From Loktanella sp. PT4BL (lineage in GTDB: Bacteria; Pseudomonadota; Alphaproteobacteria; Rhodobacterales; Rhodobacteraceae): a DNA stretch of 64,000 bases. The position numbers and the translations under genes are program-made. Positions 51,212-60,799 of this stretch are shown here, piece by piece. The first letter of the stretch is position 1. Every line of letters begins with the position of its first letter. A model generated the notes under the pieces. It was not told the DNA's origin. It saw only the letters and a list, made by a program, of their open reading frames with translations, and ran no database searches. The stretch spans positions 1 to 64,000 of the forward strand of contig NZ_QJJL01000008.1 in the NCBI RefSeq assembly GCF_003201935.1, given 5' to 3'.

Positions 51212-52501
51212 CTACGCGACCAGCAACCAGGTGGCCATGCCGTCTTCTTGATGGCTCAACATATGACAATGAATCAACCATGCGCCGGGATTGTCGAGGA
51301 CACAGAGTATCTCTCGGCTTTCTCCTGCTTCAACAAGCGTCGTGTCGCGCAGGACCGTCGGCGCTTGGCTTTCGTCGGTTTCCCAAAAATGATGACCATG
51401 TAGATGAATACCGTGCGGAAAAGCCGTATCATTGCGCAGTCGAATAAGGACTGTTTCACCACGCCCTGCCGATATGATCGGCTGCCGCGGCAGGCCACTT
51501 ACATCGTTCAAGGCCCAACTGCCAAAGCCGCCATGTGGTTTTCCCCCTGCCCCGCCTTGCATCACAAGATCAACGCTTTGCGTGATACGGCCGGGCTGCG
51601 GCAGGCGGTTTGGTGGCAATGGTGCGAATGCCGTCTGTCTTTCGTCGCGGGAACCGGATGGGCTGATCTTGGTCAGCAACAATGGTTTGGATGCTGATTG
51701 CTCAAGAACATGAACATCTGCTTCAACATCTCCAATCACATCGACGCGTTGCCCCGGCGCTAAGACCAGTTCGCTCAGTAGCTGCGGTTCCGCCAGTGGC
51801 ATGCCGTCAAGTGCGACGACCACGCCGGACAACCCTTGGAGTGCGATCTTGAACACCCGATCAACTGACGGATTGATCAACCGCAGGCGCAATCGCTCAC
51901 CAACACGCGTCTGAGATGATGATGAAAAGGCCGTCATGACATCACCAAGCCGCCCCTCTGTCGTGTAGTGAGCTGGATGAAACGCACGGTCGAAATTGCC
52001 TTCTGCGTCGGTGAGAATATCTAAAAGCTGGATCGTGATGTCTTGATCGACGTCAGGTGGGTTACGCTCTTCAACAATCAAAGGTCCAAACATGCCGCGG
52101 CTGACTTGGTCGAGGGAAAGATAATGTGAGTGATACCAGAATGTCCCTGCATCCGGCACGGCGAAACGGTAGTCAAAACTGCCGCCCGGTATGACCGCGT
52201 CCTGCGTGAGGACGTTTACGCCATCCATCGTATTGGGAAGCCTGATACCGTGCCAATGGATCATGGTCCCCTCCTCAAGCGTGTTCTCAAGGCGGGCCGA
52301 TAGGGTGTCGTTTTGAGGCAGCCTGATTTCTGGACCAGGGACAGAGTTGTTGAAACCCAGCATCTCGATCATGCGCCCGTTGACCGACAACCCCACTCTT
52401 GTAGGACGTAAGATAACGCTGCTTTCTGCCGCCAGTATTGGCTGGGGCAGCGCTGCCGCACTTAATCCAATAAGCAACTGCCGTCGATTGATGTTCATCA
52501 T
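51212..52501 (-). CDS. Multicopper oxidase, copy 2
   Basis: A 429-residue TAT-exported oxidase (NINRRQLLIGLSAAALPQP). Copper ligands: IHWHGIRLP, FWYHSHYLS, HGIHLHGHHFW and IHCHMLSHQEDGM. It lacks the Met-rich insert of copy 1 and resembles copy 3 (60796-62184) more closely. ATGs at 52501 and 52498 are both possible; the latter suits the AAGG site better. It is divergent from scsB, with a direct repeat between. Confidence 0.92.
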   Translation of the reverse strand: MMNINRRQLLIGLSAAALPQPILAAESSVILRPTRVGLSVNGRMIEMLGFNNSVPGPEIRLPQNDTLSARLENTLEEGTMIHWHGIRLPNTMDGVNVLTQDAVIPGGSFDYRFAVPDAGTFWYHSHYLSLDQVSRGMFGPLIVEERNPPDVDQDITIQLLDILTDAEGNFDRAFHPAHYTTEGRLGDVMTAFSSSSQTRVGERLRLRLINPSVDRVFKIALQGLSGVVVALDGMPLAEPQLLSELVLAPGQRVDVIGDVEADVHVLEQSASKPLLLTKISPSGSRDERQTAFAPLPPNRLPQPGRITQSVDLVMQGGAGGKPHGGFGSWALNDVSGLPRQPIISAGRGETVLIRLRNDTAFPHGIHLHGHHFWETDESQAPTVLRDTTLVEAGESREILCVLDNPGAWLIHCHMLSHQEDGMATWLLVA

Positions 52502-52570
52502 CTACCTTTTGGGTTCGATCAGCACCTAAAAAGCATAGATAGAGCCCTGCCGAAAGGCCGCATCAGTCAG

Positions 52571-52590
52571 ACATTTTGATACATTTCTGA
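52571..52590. promoter_or_regulatory. 10-bp-period direct repeat between oxidase copy 2 and scsB
   Basis: ACATTTTGAT ACATTTCTGA on the plus strand; read on the minus strand the half-site core is ATGT. It is similar to, though weaker than, the TTTGTAAC repeats, and is placed to serve both divergent genes. Confidence 0.4.
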
Positions 52591-52655
52591 ACTCTTCATT
52601 GAAGGACGACAGGTATATCACTGGGACTGATCACATCACCTGAGCGAGCACATCA

Positions 52656-54719
52656 ATGCTGTCTGCCAGCCGAAATTTCTTATTCACGGTTCTGAGTATC
52701 CTCTGGGCATCCATGGTAGTGGCTGAGGTCTCGGAACCCTACACCAACCCTGCTATAACCGCGCGGTTGATTTCGGTGGAGAATGCGGTTCCTCCCAATG
52801 CGACGACGCTTTCCCTTGGATTGGACCTCAAACTTGAGGAAGGTTGGAAAGCATACTGGCGCTCACCGGGCGAGGTTGGTTTGCCACCACAAATTTCTTG
52901 GGATGGGTCGCAGAACCTTGCCAGTGCAGAAATTCTATGGCCTGCCCCCGAGAGGTTCACCGCGTTTGGCATCGAAAATTTCGGCTATCACGACCGGGTT
53001 GTCCTGCCTGTTCAGATTCATTTGCAAGAAGCCGGTGAGCCGGCGCTGTTAAACGCGAGCGTAACCTTGCTGACATGCTCCGAAATCTGTGTTCCACATG
53101 ATTTCACCTTAAGCCTTTCACTGCCCGCTGGAGTCGGGATCGACCTGAATGCGGGTGATCTGATTACTGAGTACGCGCGCAAGGTTCCCTTGGACCCTGC
53201 TGCAAGCGACATCGTTGTCGAAACAGCAGTCATCACCGATGATGCGCTTTATGTGACTGCCAGTTCCGAGAACCGCTTTGTTGCGCCGGATGTTTTTCCT
53301 GAAATGGGTCCTAGCTTCACCTTTGGTAAGCCTGATATCAGAACCAATAGTTCTGGAACGGAAGTATGGGCAAAGCTGCCCCTTTACGCCCGCGATGCTG
53401 TTGTTCCACTGGTACAGGTAACGCTGACAGATGGCTCACGTTCTGTCACGGCAAACCCAGCTTGGTCGCAAGATGTACCGCAGGCACCTTTCACACTGAC
53501 AGAGGGTCGGCCCGACCTGTCTCAGATCATGACAATCGCCATGTTTGCGCTGCTGGGTGGATTGATACTAAACGTCATGCCCTGCGTGCTGCCTGTTCTT
53601 TCCATCAAGCTGACGTCAGTGCTGAACCAAGCTGACAAACCTGCGCAACAAGTCCGCTACGGCTTCCTGATGTCAGCTCTTGGCGTCTTGGCCTTCATGT
53701 GGGTCCTCTCAGCTACAATTCTGGCACTGCAATCCGTTGGGGTCACCGTGGGCTGGGGTGTGCAGTTTCAAAGTCCTGTATTCCTGACGATCATGTTTTT
53801 GGTGCTCGCAGTTTTTGCGGCAAATCTGTTCGGCGTATTCGAGATCTCATTGCCATCCGGATTGCAAACGCGGCTAGCGCGATCTAGCGGGCGCGAAGGA
53901 TATGGCGGGGACTTTGCCACAGGTGCTTTCGCAGCCGTATTGGCCACACCGTGCTCTGCACCCTTCCTTGGCACAGCTGTTGCCTTTGCCCTGACAGGGC
54001 AGCCAGTTGATGTGATTGTAGTGTTTACGGCGTTGGGTCTTGGGCTCGCCCTGCCTTATCTCCTTTTTGCATGGAAGCCCGGCTTGATCAGACTGATGCC
54101 AAAGCCTGGACGCTGGATGGTTGTTATCAAATGGGTTCTGGGCTTGCTTCTAGCGGCAACGGCGGCTTGGTTATTGTGGGTCCTAAGCGGCGTAGCGGGG
54201 GTGCAGGCCGCAGCATTTTTGCTTGGCTTGGCGACCCTTTTCGTGGCGATTGCAGCTATTCCAAAGATTGGTAGCTTGACCCGAGTTGTCTCACTCACCG
54301 TCATCGCGATTTTCGGTCTTGCCATGACCGGTAGCGTGACCTCGCCAGCAGAGGCGAAACAGGTTGATCAGGATTGGGTCGTCTTCGACCGTGGCGAGAT
54401 CCCCCGCCTTGTGTCCCAAGGCAAGACGGTTTTCGTCGATGTTACCGCAGACTGGTGTCTGACCTGTAAGGCAAACAAGGCATTGGTCCTAGATCGCGCA
54501 CCTATTTTTGACCGGCTTCAAGGTAACGATGTCATCGCTATGCAAGCTGATTGGACACGTTCCGACCCCGCCATTTCGCGATATCTGGAGTCTCATGACC
54601 GTTTTGGGATTCCGTTCAATATTGTGTATGGGCCAAATGCGCCTGATGGGATCATTCTATCAGAGGTGTTATCAACGGCCGCCGTGATGGCAGTCCTGGA
54701 CGAGGCTGCTTTGCGCTGA
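52656..54719 (+). CDS. scsB: ScsB/DsbD-like membrane thiol-disulfide reductase
   Basis: A 687-residue protein: signal peptide, N-terminal DsbD-like domain with Cys pair LTCSEICVPH, a central eight-helix DsbD core with MPCVLPVLSIKLTSVL and ATPCSAPFLGTA, and a C-terminal thioredoxin domain with ADWCLTCKANK. It carries electrons from cytoplasmic thioredoxin to periplasmic partners. The N-terminal domain type matches ScsB, known for suppressing copper sensitivity. Likely clients are the ScsC-like protein (59592), the DsbA-family protein (50114) and CcmG. Confidence 0.88.
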   Translation: MLSASRNFLFTVLSILWASMVVAEVSEPYTNPAITARLISVENAVPPNATTLSLGLDLKLEEGWKAYWRSPGEVGLPPQISWDGSQNLASAEILWPAPERFTAFGIENFGYHDRVVLPVQIHLQEAGEPALLNASVTLLTCSEICVPHDFTLSLSLPAGVGIDLNAGDLITEYARKVPLDPAASDIVVETAVITDDALYVTASSENRFVAPDVFPEMGPSFTFGKPDIRTNSSGTEVWAKLPLYARDAVVPLVQVTLTDGSRSVTANPAWSQDVPQAPFTLTEGRPDLSQIMTIAMFALLGGLILNVMPCVLPVLSIKLTSVLNQADKPAQQVRYGFLMSALGVLAFMWVLSATILALQSVGVTVGWGVQFQSPVFLTIMFLVLAVFAANLFGVFEISLPSGLQTRLARSSGREGYGGDFATGAFAAVLATPCSAPFLGTAVAFALTGQPVDVIVVFTALGLGLALPYLLFAWKPGLIRLMPKPGRWMVVIKWVLGLLLAATAAWLLWVLSGVAGVQAAAFLLGLATLFVAIAAIPKIGSLTRVVSLTVIAIFGLAMTGSVTSPAEAKQVDQDWVVFDRGEIPRLVSQGKTVFVDVTADWCLTCKANKALVLDRAPIFDRLQGNDVIAMQADWTRSDPAISRYLESHDRFGIPFNIVYGPNAPDGIILSEVLSTAAVMAVLDEAALR

Positions 54720-54794
54720 GCACATGCTCTCTTCTAATACATGATGATGCGGTAAAGGTTGTCGGAGGTGCGACAGAAGGCGTGTTCGTTAAAC

Positions 54795-56204
54795 CTAGCG
54801 ATGCCCGATCCAGCCACGATTGTCTGTAAATGGGCGGCTTGGTGTGATTGTTGTATCCATGTACTCACTCGGCATTCCGTCAAGTGGCGGAAGCGGTACA
54901 GGAGACGCTATCAGGATAGTATTGGCGTAGCCGCGCGCACTAACGGGTCCCATGACTGCGGATACGTGCGGATAAAGCTGCGAAAGGATGGCAAAAGTGC
55001 CTCGGGCCAGCCGTCCGTCTGGCTTGTCGATTAGGTTCACATAGACTGGTCCGGCGACAATCTCGCGCAGTCGCTGATAGGTCTCCAGCGTCACCAGATG
55101 GGCGGGGACAGATCCGGATGAAAACGCATCCATAACAACCGCATCAAACTGGCGTTCTGTTTCATTGATAAACCTTCGCCCATCCGCATGAACGATCTCG
55201 AGCCGTCTGTTATTTCGGATTACAGAGCCGGCCCAAGGGAGGTTTTCCTTCGCCACTGCAGTTATAAGCGGGTCTATCTCGACCGCTACGGCTCGTGCTA
55301 GTGGGCGCATACTCAACAACTGACTTGGCAACGTATACCCGCCGCCACCCACAAAGAGTACGTTTGCATCTGTAGGCAGATCAAGCGACATGCGCGCCCA
55401 TAGCATTTGCGTATAACGCAGAACCAATGCGCCCTCTTGCGATCGAGCACCGTTAGAATTTATCCGCTCAGCCGCTTGCGTAATGCGGTCTGAAAATAGG
55501 CGAACTTCACCGTTGCGCTGACCGACGTCGATGCAGGATAAGCCCGATTCATATCGACAGACCGGCCCATTCGTAAGTCCTAATGCTATGATCAATCCAG
55601 CAGGTGCGATCACTCCGAGTATAGACTGCGGACCGCCACGCACGAAAAGGACGCATAACAGAGCTATAGCACCGCATCCTGCAAAGGTCAGTGCCGAACC
55701 CAAGAGCGGTAATGCCACAAATCCTGCCAAAATCGCCCCTACGATGGCGCCCAATGAACCAGCCGCTAGTACGATGCCCAACGATGATCCCTCTCGTCCT
55801 GGCCGCGCCTCAACAGCCAGCTTCGCCAAATAGGGAGAGGGAAAGCTGACAAGCACTGACGCGGGAAAGAACGCTACGATAACCGACAGGATCATCCCAC
55901 CCGTATTACGCGCTCCTAGCCCATACAGTATCGAAAGGATTGTCGGTGACAACGCCATCAGCAATGCAGTAGCTATCAGAGCTCTCCTGACGATCTGCGC
56001 CGCGACATCTCGCTCGCGTTCTGCAATCAACCCGCCGAGTGCGCTACCCAACGAAAACCCTGCTAAGACCGTCGCGATTACAGTGGTCCAAGTGACCAGC
56101 GACGTCCCAAAAAACGGGGCCAATACGCGGCCAGCCGCAATTTCATAAGTAAGTCCAACCGCGGACAGCACCAGAATAAGGCCGACCGTCTCCCAAAACC
56201 GCAT
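54795..56204 (-). CDS. Membrane-fused spermidine synthase-like protein
   Basis: A 469-residue protein with about seven N-terminal helices (TYEIAAGRVLAPFFGTSLVTW in part) and a C-terminal Rossmann domain of the spermidine synthase type (VLFVGGGGYTLPSQLL, AVEIDPLITAVAKENL, DAVVMDAFSSGSVPAHLVT). Such fused proteins transfer aminopropyl groups or act on other amines; the activity is not proven. It is convergent with scsB and upstream on the same strand of nothing obvious. Polyamine control of envelope or metal stress is possible. Confidence 0.8.
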   Translation of the reverse strand: MRFWETVGLILVLSAVGLTYEIAAGRVLAPFFGTSLVTWTTVIATVLAGFSLGSALGGLIAERERDVAAQIVRRALIATALLMALSPTILSILYGLGARNTGGMILSVIVAFFPASVLVSFPSPYLAKLAVEARPGREGSSLGIVLAAGSLGAIVGAILAGFVALPLLGSALTFAGCGAIALLCVLFVRGGPQSILGVIAPAGLIIALGLTNGPVCRYESGLSCIDVGQRNGEVRLFSDRITQAAERINSNGARSQEGALVLRYTQMLWARMSLDLPTDANVLFVGGGGYTLPSQLLSMRPLARAVAVEIDPLITAVAKENLPWAGSVIRNNRRLEIVHADGRRFINETERQFDAVVMDAFSSGSVPAHLVTLETYQRLREIVAGPVYVNLIDKPDGRLARGTFAILSQLYPHVSAVMGPVSARGYANTILIASPVPLPPLDGMPSEYMDTTITPSRPFTDNRGWIGHR

Positions 56205-56334
56205 GACAGCCCCCTATTTCGTGCACACGGCCTGATACATTGTCATCATACAAGCCACAATCACCCTCAAATCCAACCGCAGAACGCTATTATATCTAAC
56301 AAGTTTCTGCATTTAGCGCGATTACGACGATCGG

Positions 56335-56724
56335 TCAGACGCCCCGCGACAGATCCTTTAAAATCGGACAATCCGGGCGGTGGTCGCCTTGACAGGCCTC
56401 TACCAGATGAGACAGTGTCTCGCGCATCGACTTCAGCTGTGCAATTTTGTTGTCGATCTCAGCCAAATGTTCTTTGGCGACGGCTTTCACTTGTGCACTC
56501 TCGCGCGTCTCGTCTTCGTATAGATCCATCAACGTGCGGCAGTCTTCGATAGAAAACCCCAAGGCGCGCGCACGTCCCAAGAATGCCAGCTTGTGAATGT
56601 CGCTTTCACGGAAACTGCGGTAACCATTGTCGCTCCTCAACGGACGGACGAGATTGATGTCTTCGTAGTAACGGATTGTCTTTGGCGGCAATCCTGAGCG
56701 TTCAGATACTTCTCCGATGTTCAT
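56335..56724 (-). CDS. cueR: CueR-type copper-sensing MerR regulator
   Basis: A 129-residue MerR protein: HTH MNIGEVSERSGLPPKTIRYYEDINL (in part), dimerisation helix without the ZntR-type helix Cys, and a C-terminal metal loop CQGDHRPDCPIL with two Cys spaced as in CueR. It senses Cu(I) or Ag(I) and activates promoters with a 19-bp spacer. It lies nine bases downstream of copA copy 2 and is probably transcribed from the CueR promoter at 59273-59303, giving positive feedback. Confidence 0.92.
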   Translation of the reverse strand: MNIGEVSERSGLPPKTIRYYEDINLVRPLRSDNGYRSFRESDIHKLAFLGRARALGFSIEDCRTLMDLYEDETRESAQVKAVAKEHLAEIDNKIAQLKSMRETLSHLVEACQGDHRPDCPILKDLSRGV

Positions 56725-56733
56725 AGTGAACTC

Positions 56734-59244
56734 CTATTCTGCAGGTTGCGTTATCAATTTGGTTGTGGCCGCTTTGAGTGGAGCTGCCTCTGGCATTTTT
56801 GGCGTAATGCGCCGTAAACGCAGGGCATTGGTCAGGACCGAGACTGATGAAAGCGCCATGGCACCTGCAGCGAAAACTGGCGAAAGGAGCAATCCAAAGG
56901 CTGGGTACAGCGCGCCTGCCGCAACCGGGATCAAGGCGACGTTATATCCAAATGCCCAGACAAGGTTCTGGTGGATATTTCGCATTGTCGCCTGAGAAAC
57001 CTCAGCAGCATTAACCACACCGCGCAAGTCGCCCGACATCAACACGACATCTGCGCTTTCAATGGCAACATCAGTTCCTGTGCCAATCGCAATCCCAACA
57101 TCGGCGTGTGCAAGTGCAGGTGCATCATTGATGCCATCGCCGACAAAGGCGATCTTGCGTCCGCCCTGCCTCAGCCTTTCAAGCGCCGCCACCTTGCCAT
57201 CAGGCAATACACCAGCAATAACCTCATCGATCCCGACCTCGCGACCGATTGCATCAGCCGTCTCCTGCTTGTCCCCAGTAATCATGGCGACTTTGAGCCC
57301 GCGGGCGTGCAAAGCTTCGATGACGCTGGCACTAGACGCTTTGACAGGGTCAGCAACAGCGATCACTGCAGCCAGAGATCCGTCGATCGCCGCGTAGAGG
57401 GCTGTCCTCCCCTGCTCTGCCAGCGTACGTTCCTCAGCCTCAAGCGCTGTCGTATCAATGTTTTGCTGCTCCATGAAACGGTCTGCACCAACAAGCACTT
57501 TTTGACCGTCGACCATAGCCTCGACGCCGTAGCCGGTCACGGACCGGAAATCTGTCGCAGCTGGGAAATCCAAACCTTCCTCGACGGCCGAGCGCACGAT
57601 GGCCTCGGCAACAGGATGCTCTGATTGCGCTTCAACAGCTGCTATTATGGCGAGGGTTTCGGAGCGTTCAAAGCCTTGTGTGGTGACCAAGTCTGTGAGT
57701 GTCGGTTGGCCTTCAGTCACAGTGCCGGTCTTGTCCAACGCGATGATTTCAACTTCGTTGAGATGCTGCAGCGCATCACCTTTGCGGAACAATACACCCA
57801 TTTCGGCAGCCCGTCCGGTGCCGACCATAATTGAGGTGGGCGTTGCCAAGCCCATTGCACAGGGGCATGCGATAATCAGGACTGATACGCCTGCAACCAA
57901 CGCAAAGGTCAGGGCGGGATCAGGACCGATCAAAAGCCAAACAATAACGGTCAGCAGTGCAAGTGCCAGAACAGCGGGCACAAACCACATGGTGACGCGG
58001 TCCACCAAACCCTGGATGGGCAACTTTGCACCCTGCGCCTCTTCGACCATGCGAATGATCTGTGCGAGGGTCGTATCTGCACCAACCCGTGTGGCTGCGA
58101 AGGTCAGGCTGCCGGTGCCATTGACGGTCCCGCCAGTGACGAAATCATCAGCGCTTTTTGGCACTGCAAGCGGTTCGCCGGTGATCATGCTTTCATCAAC
58201 GTTGCTGCTGCCTTCAGTGACGGCGCCGTCAACCGGAATCCGTTCACCGGGGCGCACAAGGACGAGATCGCCTATTGCAAGCCTGTCGATGTCGACCTCG
58301 ACGGTTTCACCATCACGCAAAACGCGGGCTGTCTTTGCTTGCAATCCCAAGAGCGCTTGAATCGCGGCGCCAGTTCTTCCTTTGGCACGTGCCTCGAGCC
58401 ACCGCCCAAGCAAAATAAGCACAACAATAACAGCTGCTGCTTCAAAGTAGACCGCACGGACACCATCCGGCAGCACCTGCGGCAGGAATGTTGCGACAAC
58501 CGAATAGCTCCATGCTGCACCTGTACCGAGAGCCACGAGGCTGTTCATATCAGGCGTACGTCTCAGCAGAGCGGGGATACCCTTAGCGAAGAACCCCCAC
58601 CCCGGGCCAAAGAGAACAATCGTCGCAAGAACAAATTGAATGAGCCAAGATGTTTGAATGCCGATGGTACGTTCGATCAGATGGTGAAAGCTGGGGATTG
58701 TATGCGCACCCATTTCCAGAACAAACACGGGCACAGTAAGGATGGCTGCGAAAACAACGCGATTCAGGAGGGCCTTTGCTTCATCGGCTTTGCGCTCTGA
58801 ACGCGAGGCCTGCGCGTCTGCTTGCGCGACTTCGGCCGGGTAGCCAGCGTCGCTGCTGACAGCGACAAGGTGTTCGGCTGTCGTCGCCCCGGTGACATAC
58901 ACAATAGTTGCATTTTCCGCCGCGAGGTTGACCGACGCCTCAAGCACGCCGGGTGCCGTCAGGAAGGCTTTCTCGACACGTCCAACACAGGACGCGCATG
59001 TCATTGACGCGATGTTCAATGTGATACGCGATGTGCGGGCGGGATATCCAAGGTCGATCAAAGCATTGACGGCGGATTTCAGGCCGTCCGGCCCAGAAAC
59101 CGTCACCGTCGCCGCCTCCGTCGCAAGATTAACGGTTGCCTTGGTCACGCCATCCACACCGTTTAACCCCTGCTCGACCCTGCCGACACAGGATGCACAA
59201 CTCATGCCTTCGATGGATAAATTCAGGGTTCTTTGTTCGGTCAT
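56734..59244 (-). CDS. copA: Cu(I)-exporting P1B ATPase with two HMA domains, copy 2
   Basis: An 836-residue classical CopA with two N-terminal HMA domains (GMSCASC and SMTCASC), [10 protein letters not shown] in the membrane, [11 protein letters not shown] and GDGINDAPA. It exports Cu(I) from the cytoplasm. The second of two adjacent ATGs (59244) suits the AGGAG site; 59247 is the alternative. It is divergent from copZ, with two CueR-type promoters between, and is followed by cueR. It differs from copy 1, which has YHS/CPMH domains. Confidence 0.94.
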   Translation of the reverse strand: MTEQRTLNLSIEGMSCASCVGRVEQGLNGVDGVTKATVNLATEAATVTVSGPDGLKSAVNALIDLGYPARTSRITLNIASMTCASCVGRVEKAFLTAPGVLEASVNLAAENATIVYVTGATTAEHLVAVSSDAGYPAEVAQADAQASRSERKADEAKALLNRVVFAAILTVPVFVLEMGAHTIPSFHHLIERTIGIQTSWLIQFVLATIVLFGPGWGFFAKGIPALLRRTPDMNSLVALGTGAAWSYSVVATFLPQVLPDGVRAVYFEAAAVIVVLILLGRWLEARAKGRTGAAIQALLGLQAKTARVLRDGETVEVDIDRLAIGDLVLVRPGERIPVDGAVTEGSSNVDESMITGEPLAVPKSADDFVTGGTVNGTGSLTFAATRVGADTTLAQIIRMVEEAQGAKLPIQGLVDRVTMWFVPAVLALALLTVIVWLLIGPDPALTFALVAGVSVLIIACPCAMGLATPTSIMVGTGRAAEMGVLFRKGDALQHLNEVEIIALDKTGTVTEGQPTLTDLVTTQGFERSETLAIIAAVEAQSEHPVAEAIVRSAVEEGLDFPAATDFRSVTGYGVEAMVDGQKVLVGADRFMEQQNIDTTALEAEERTLAEQGRTALYAAIDGSLAAVIAVADPVKASSASVIEALHARGLKVAMITGDKQETADAIGREVGIDEVIAGVLPDGKVAALERLRQGGRKIAFVGDGINDAPALAHADVGIAIGTGTDVAIESADVVLMSGDLRGVVNAAEVSQATMRNIHQNLVWAFGYNVALIPVAAGALYPAFGLLLSPVFAAGAMALSSVSVLTNALRLRRITPKMPEAAPLKAATTKLITQPAE

Positions 59245-59272
59245 CATGCGGCTCCTCTAAACTCTTGCGATA

Positions 59273-59303
59273 GAGATAGGGCTTCCAGCAACTGGAAGCT
59301 CAA
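59273..59303 (-). promoter_or_regulatory. CueR-type promoter of copA copy 2-cueR
   Basis: On the minus strand: -35 TTGAGC (59298-59303), a 19-bp spacer, -10 TATCTC (59273-59278). The dyad GCTTCCAG-N3-CTGGAAGC (59281-59299) is perfect and is the strongest CueR site of the window. Confidence 0.93.
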
Positions 59304-59342
59304 GGCCTAAGTTGGATTTTTTCAAATTTAAAAATTATCGGA

Positions 59343-59373
59343 TTGACTCTCCACCAACTGGAAGCCGCAACTT
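59343..59373 (+). promoter_or_regulatory. CueR-type promoter of copZ
   Basis: -35 TTGACT (59343-59348), a 19-bp spacer with CTCCACCAACTGGAAG, -10 CAACTT (59368-59373). One arm is imperfect. It points at copZ starting at 59401. Confidence 0.75.
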
Positions 59374-59400
59374 GAGCCAAACACATGAATGGAGAGCGAC

Positions 59401-59595
59401 ATGATTTTCCGCGTACCCAAGATGAGCTGCGGCCACTGCACCTCGGCCATTGAAAAAGGCATCAAAGCCAAAGACCCTACGGCAGTTATCACAACTGATT
59501 TAGATTTGCGCTTGGTCACTGTTCAGAGCGACCTTGCAAAAACTGACGTCCAAAAAGCGATTGTCGATGCAGGCTACGAAGCCTCTGCCGCTTAG
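59401..59595 (+). CDS. copZ: CopZ-like copper chaperone
   Basis: A 64-residue single HMA domain with MSCGHC near the N-terminus. It carries Cu(I) in the cytoplasm to CopA or CueR. The ATG at 59401 is preferred because GGAGAG precedes it; an in-frame ATG at 59389 is less likely. Its stop overlaps the end of the convergent ScsC-like gene by four bases. Confidence 0.92.
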   Translation: MIFRVPKMSCGHCTSAIEKGIKAKDPTAVITTDLDLRLVTVQSDLAKTDVQKAIVDAGYEASAA

Positions 59596-60311
59596 TTATT
59601 GGCGCGGGCTTGATTGACCATGCTGATCATTTGGTCAGCGTCAATCAGGCCTGGTGCCAGACTGTCGCCAATCACAAACGAGGGCGTTCCGCTAAATCCA
59701 ATGGCACGGCTCAAACGCATCGACGTTTGAATATGTTCGTCAATCTCTGGTGCGTTCATATCCCGACGCAACTGCGCAATGTTAAGGCCAATTTCCTCAG
59801 CGGCACGGATCACGGTTGCTTCCTCCGCGCGACCATTAAGCCCCATCATCGCCCAGTGAAACTCATCATACTTGCCTTGATTGCGCGATGCCAAAGCGGC
59901 GCGGGCCGCAAACACGGAGCCTTCGCCCAGAATTGGCCACTCACGATAAACCACGCGCACATTCGGGTCTGCCGCAAGTAAGGCCTCCATATGCGGCTTT
60001 ACTCGCCGACAGTACGGGCAGTTGTAGTCAAAGAATTCCACAACAGTGACATCGCCCTCAGGGTTCCCGAGTACAGGCGCATTTGGATCACGCTCCAGCG
60101 CGTCTCTTTCTGTTGCCAGAACCTGAGCGGCGACCAGCGCTTGGCTAGCCTGCTGTTGTTCTTCAAAGAGTTGCGCGGCCTCAAAGACAATTCCCGGATT
60201 TTCGCGAATTGCTTCCAGCACGAGCTCTTTTATCCTGTCTTCGGTCAGTTCATCGGCGACCGCCATGAACGGGATCACCAACATGGCTGTACTGATCAGT
60301 AGTTTCTTCAT
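59592..60311 (-). CDS. ScsC-like DsbA-family protein
   Basis: A 239-residue exported protein with a signal (cleavage after MAVADE region), an N-terminal helical stalk of the trimerising ScsC/Com1 type (LTEDRIKELVLEAIRENPG and FEEQQQASQAL) and a thioredoxin domain with CPYC in FFDYNCPYCRRVKP and GFSGTPSFVIG. ScsC works with ScsB in copper tolerance. It overlaps the cytochrome gene upstream by four bases and ends the oxidase/cytochrome run. Confidence 0.88.
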   Translation of the reverse strand: MKKLLISTAMLVIPFMAVADELTEDRIKELVLEAIRENPGIVFEAAQLFEEQQQASQALVAAQVLATERDALERDPNAPVLGNPEGDVTVVEFFDYNCPYCRRVKPHMEALLAADPNVRVVYREWPILGEGSVFAARAALASRNQGKYDEFHWAMMGLNGRAEEATVIRAAEEIGLNIAQLRRDMNAPEIDEHIQTSMRLSRAIGFSGTPSFVIGDSLAPGLIDADQMISMVNQARANN

Positions 60312-60799
60312 CGCTCATCTCCTTGCACCGCTATGTCAGCGGCCGTGCGCTCAGCCTGAGCAGCACGCACGCGCTCGGGCCATGTGGATTTTATGTAGGA
60401 AAGGATATTCCAGATCTCTTCGTCGCTGAGTTGTTCACCAAACCCGGGCATCCCACTGTCAAAATCCATGCCCTGTGCAGCCAAAGTCTCTCGGCCGCCA
60501 AGTTTGGTATAGGTGAATAGTAGGCTGTCGGCATGATGCCATGTGTGACCCGTTTCATCATGTGGCGGGGCTGGCAGGCGTCCGTCCGCTCCGGGACTGC
60601 GCCAGTTCTCTTGACCTTCGAGATTTGCACCATGGCAGGACGCGCAATACTGTCCATAGAGCTCTGCCCCCGCTACAATATCGACTGGGAAATCCGATGG
60701 AGCCAGGGCAACCTCTTCTTCTGACTGCGCCAGAACAACAGCCCCTCCGGCCGCCAAGGCCAGAAAGCCAAACCCGAAAAGCAGCGTGCGGCGTGTCAT
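60308..60799 (-). CDS. Class I c-type cytochrome
   Basis: A 163-residue exported or anchored monohaem cytochrome: TRRTLLFGFGFLALAAGGAVV leader in part, haem motif CASCHG, and axial-Met region MDFDSGMPGFGEQLSDEEIWNIL in part. It starts within the stop of the oxidase gene (ATG at 60797-60799) and overlaps the ScsC-like gene. It may accept electrons from, or donate to, oxidase copy 3. Confidence 0.88.
   Translation of the reverse strand: MTRRTLLFGFGFLALAAGGAVVLAQSEEEVALAPSDFPVDIVAGAELYGQYCASCHGANLEGQENWRSPGADGRLPAPPHDETGHTWHHADSLLFTYTKLGGRETLAAQGMDFDSGMPGFGEQLSDEEIWNILSYIKSTWPERVRAAQAERTAADIAVQGDER

Noticed and set aside
56734-59244. Long plus-strand frames opposite copA copy 2 and copA copy 1
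   Set aside because: They are antisense shadows of GC-rich coding DNA with no domain content.
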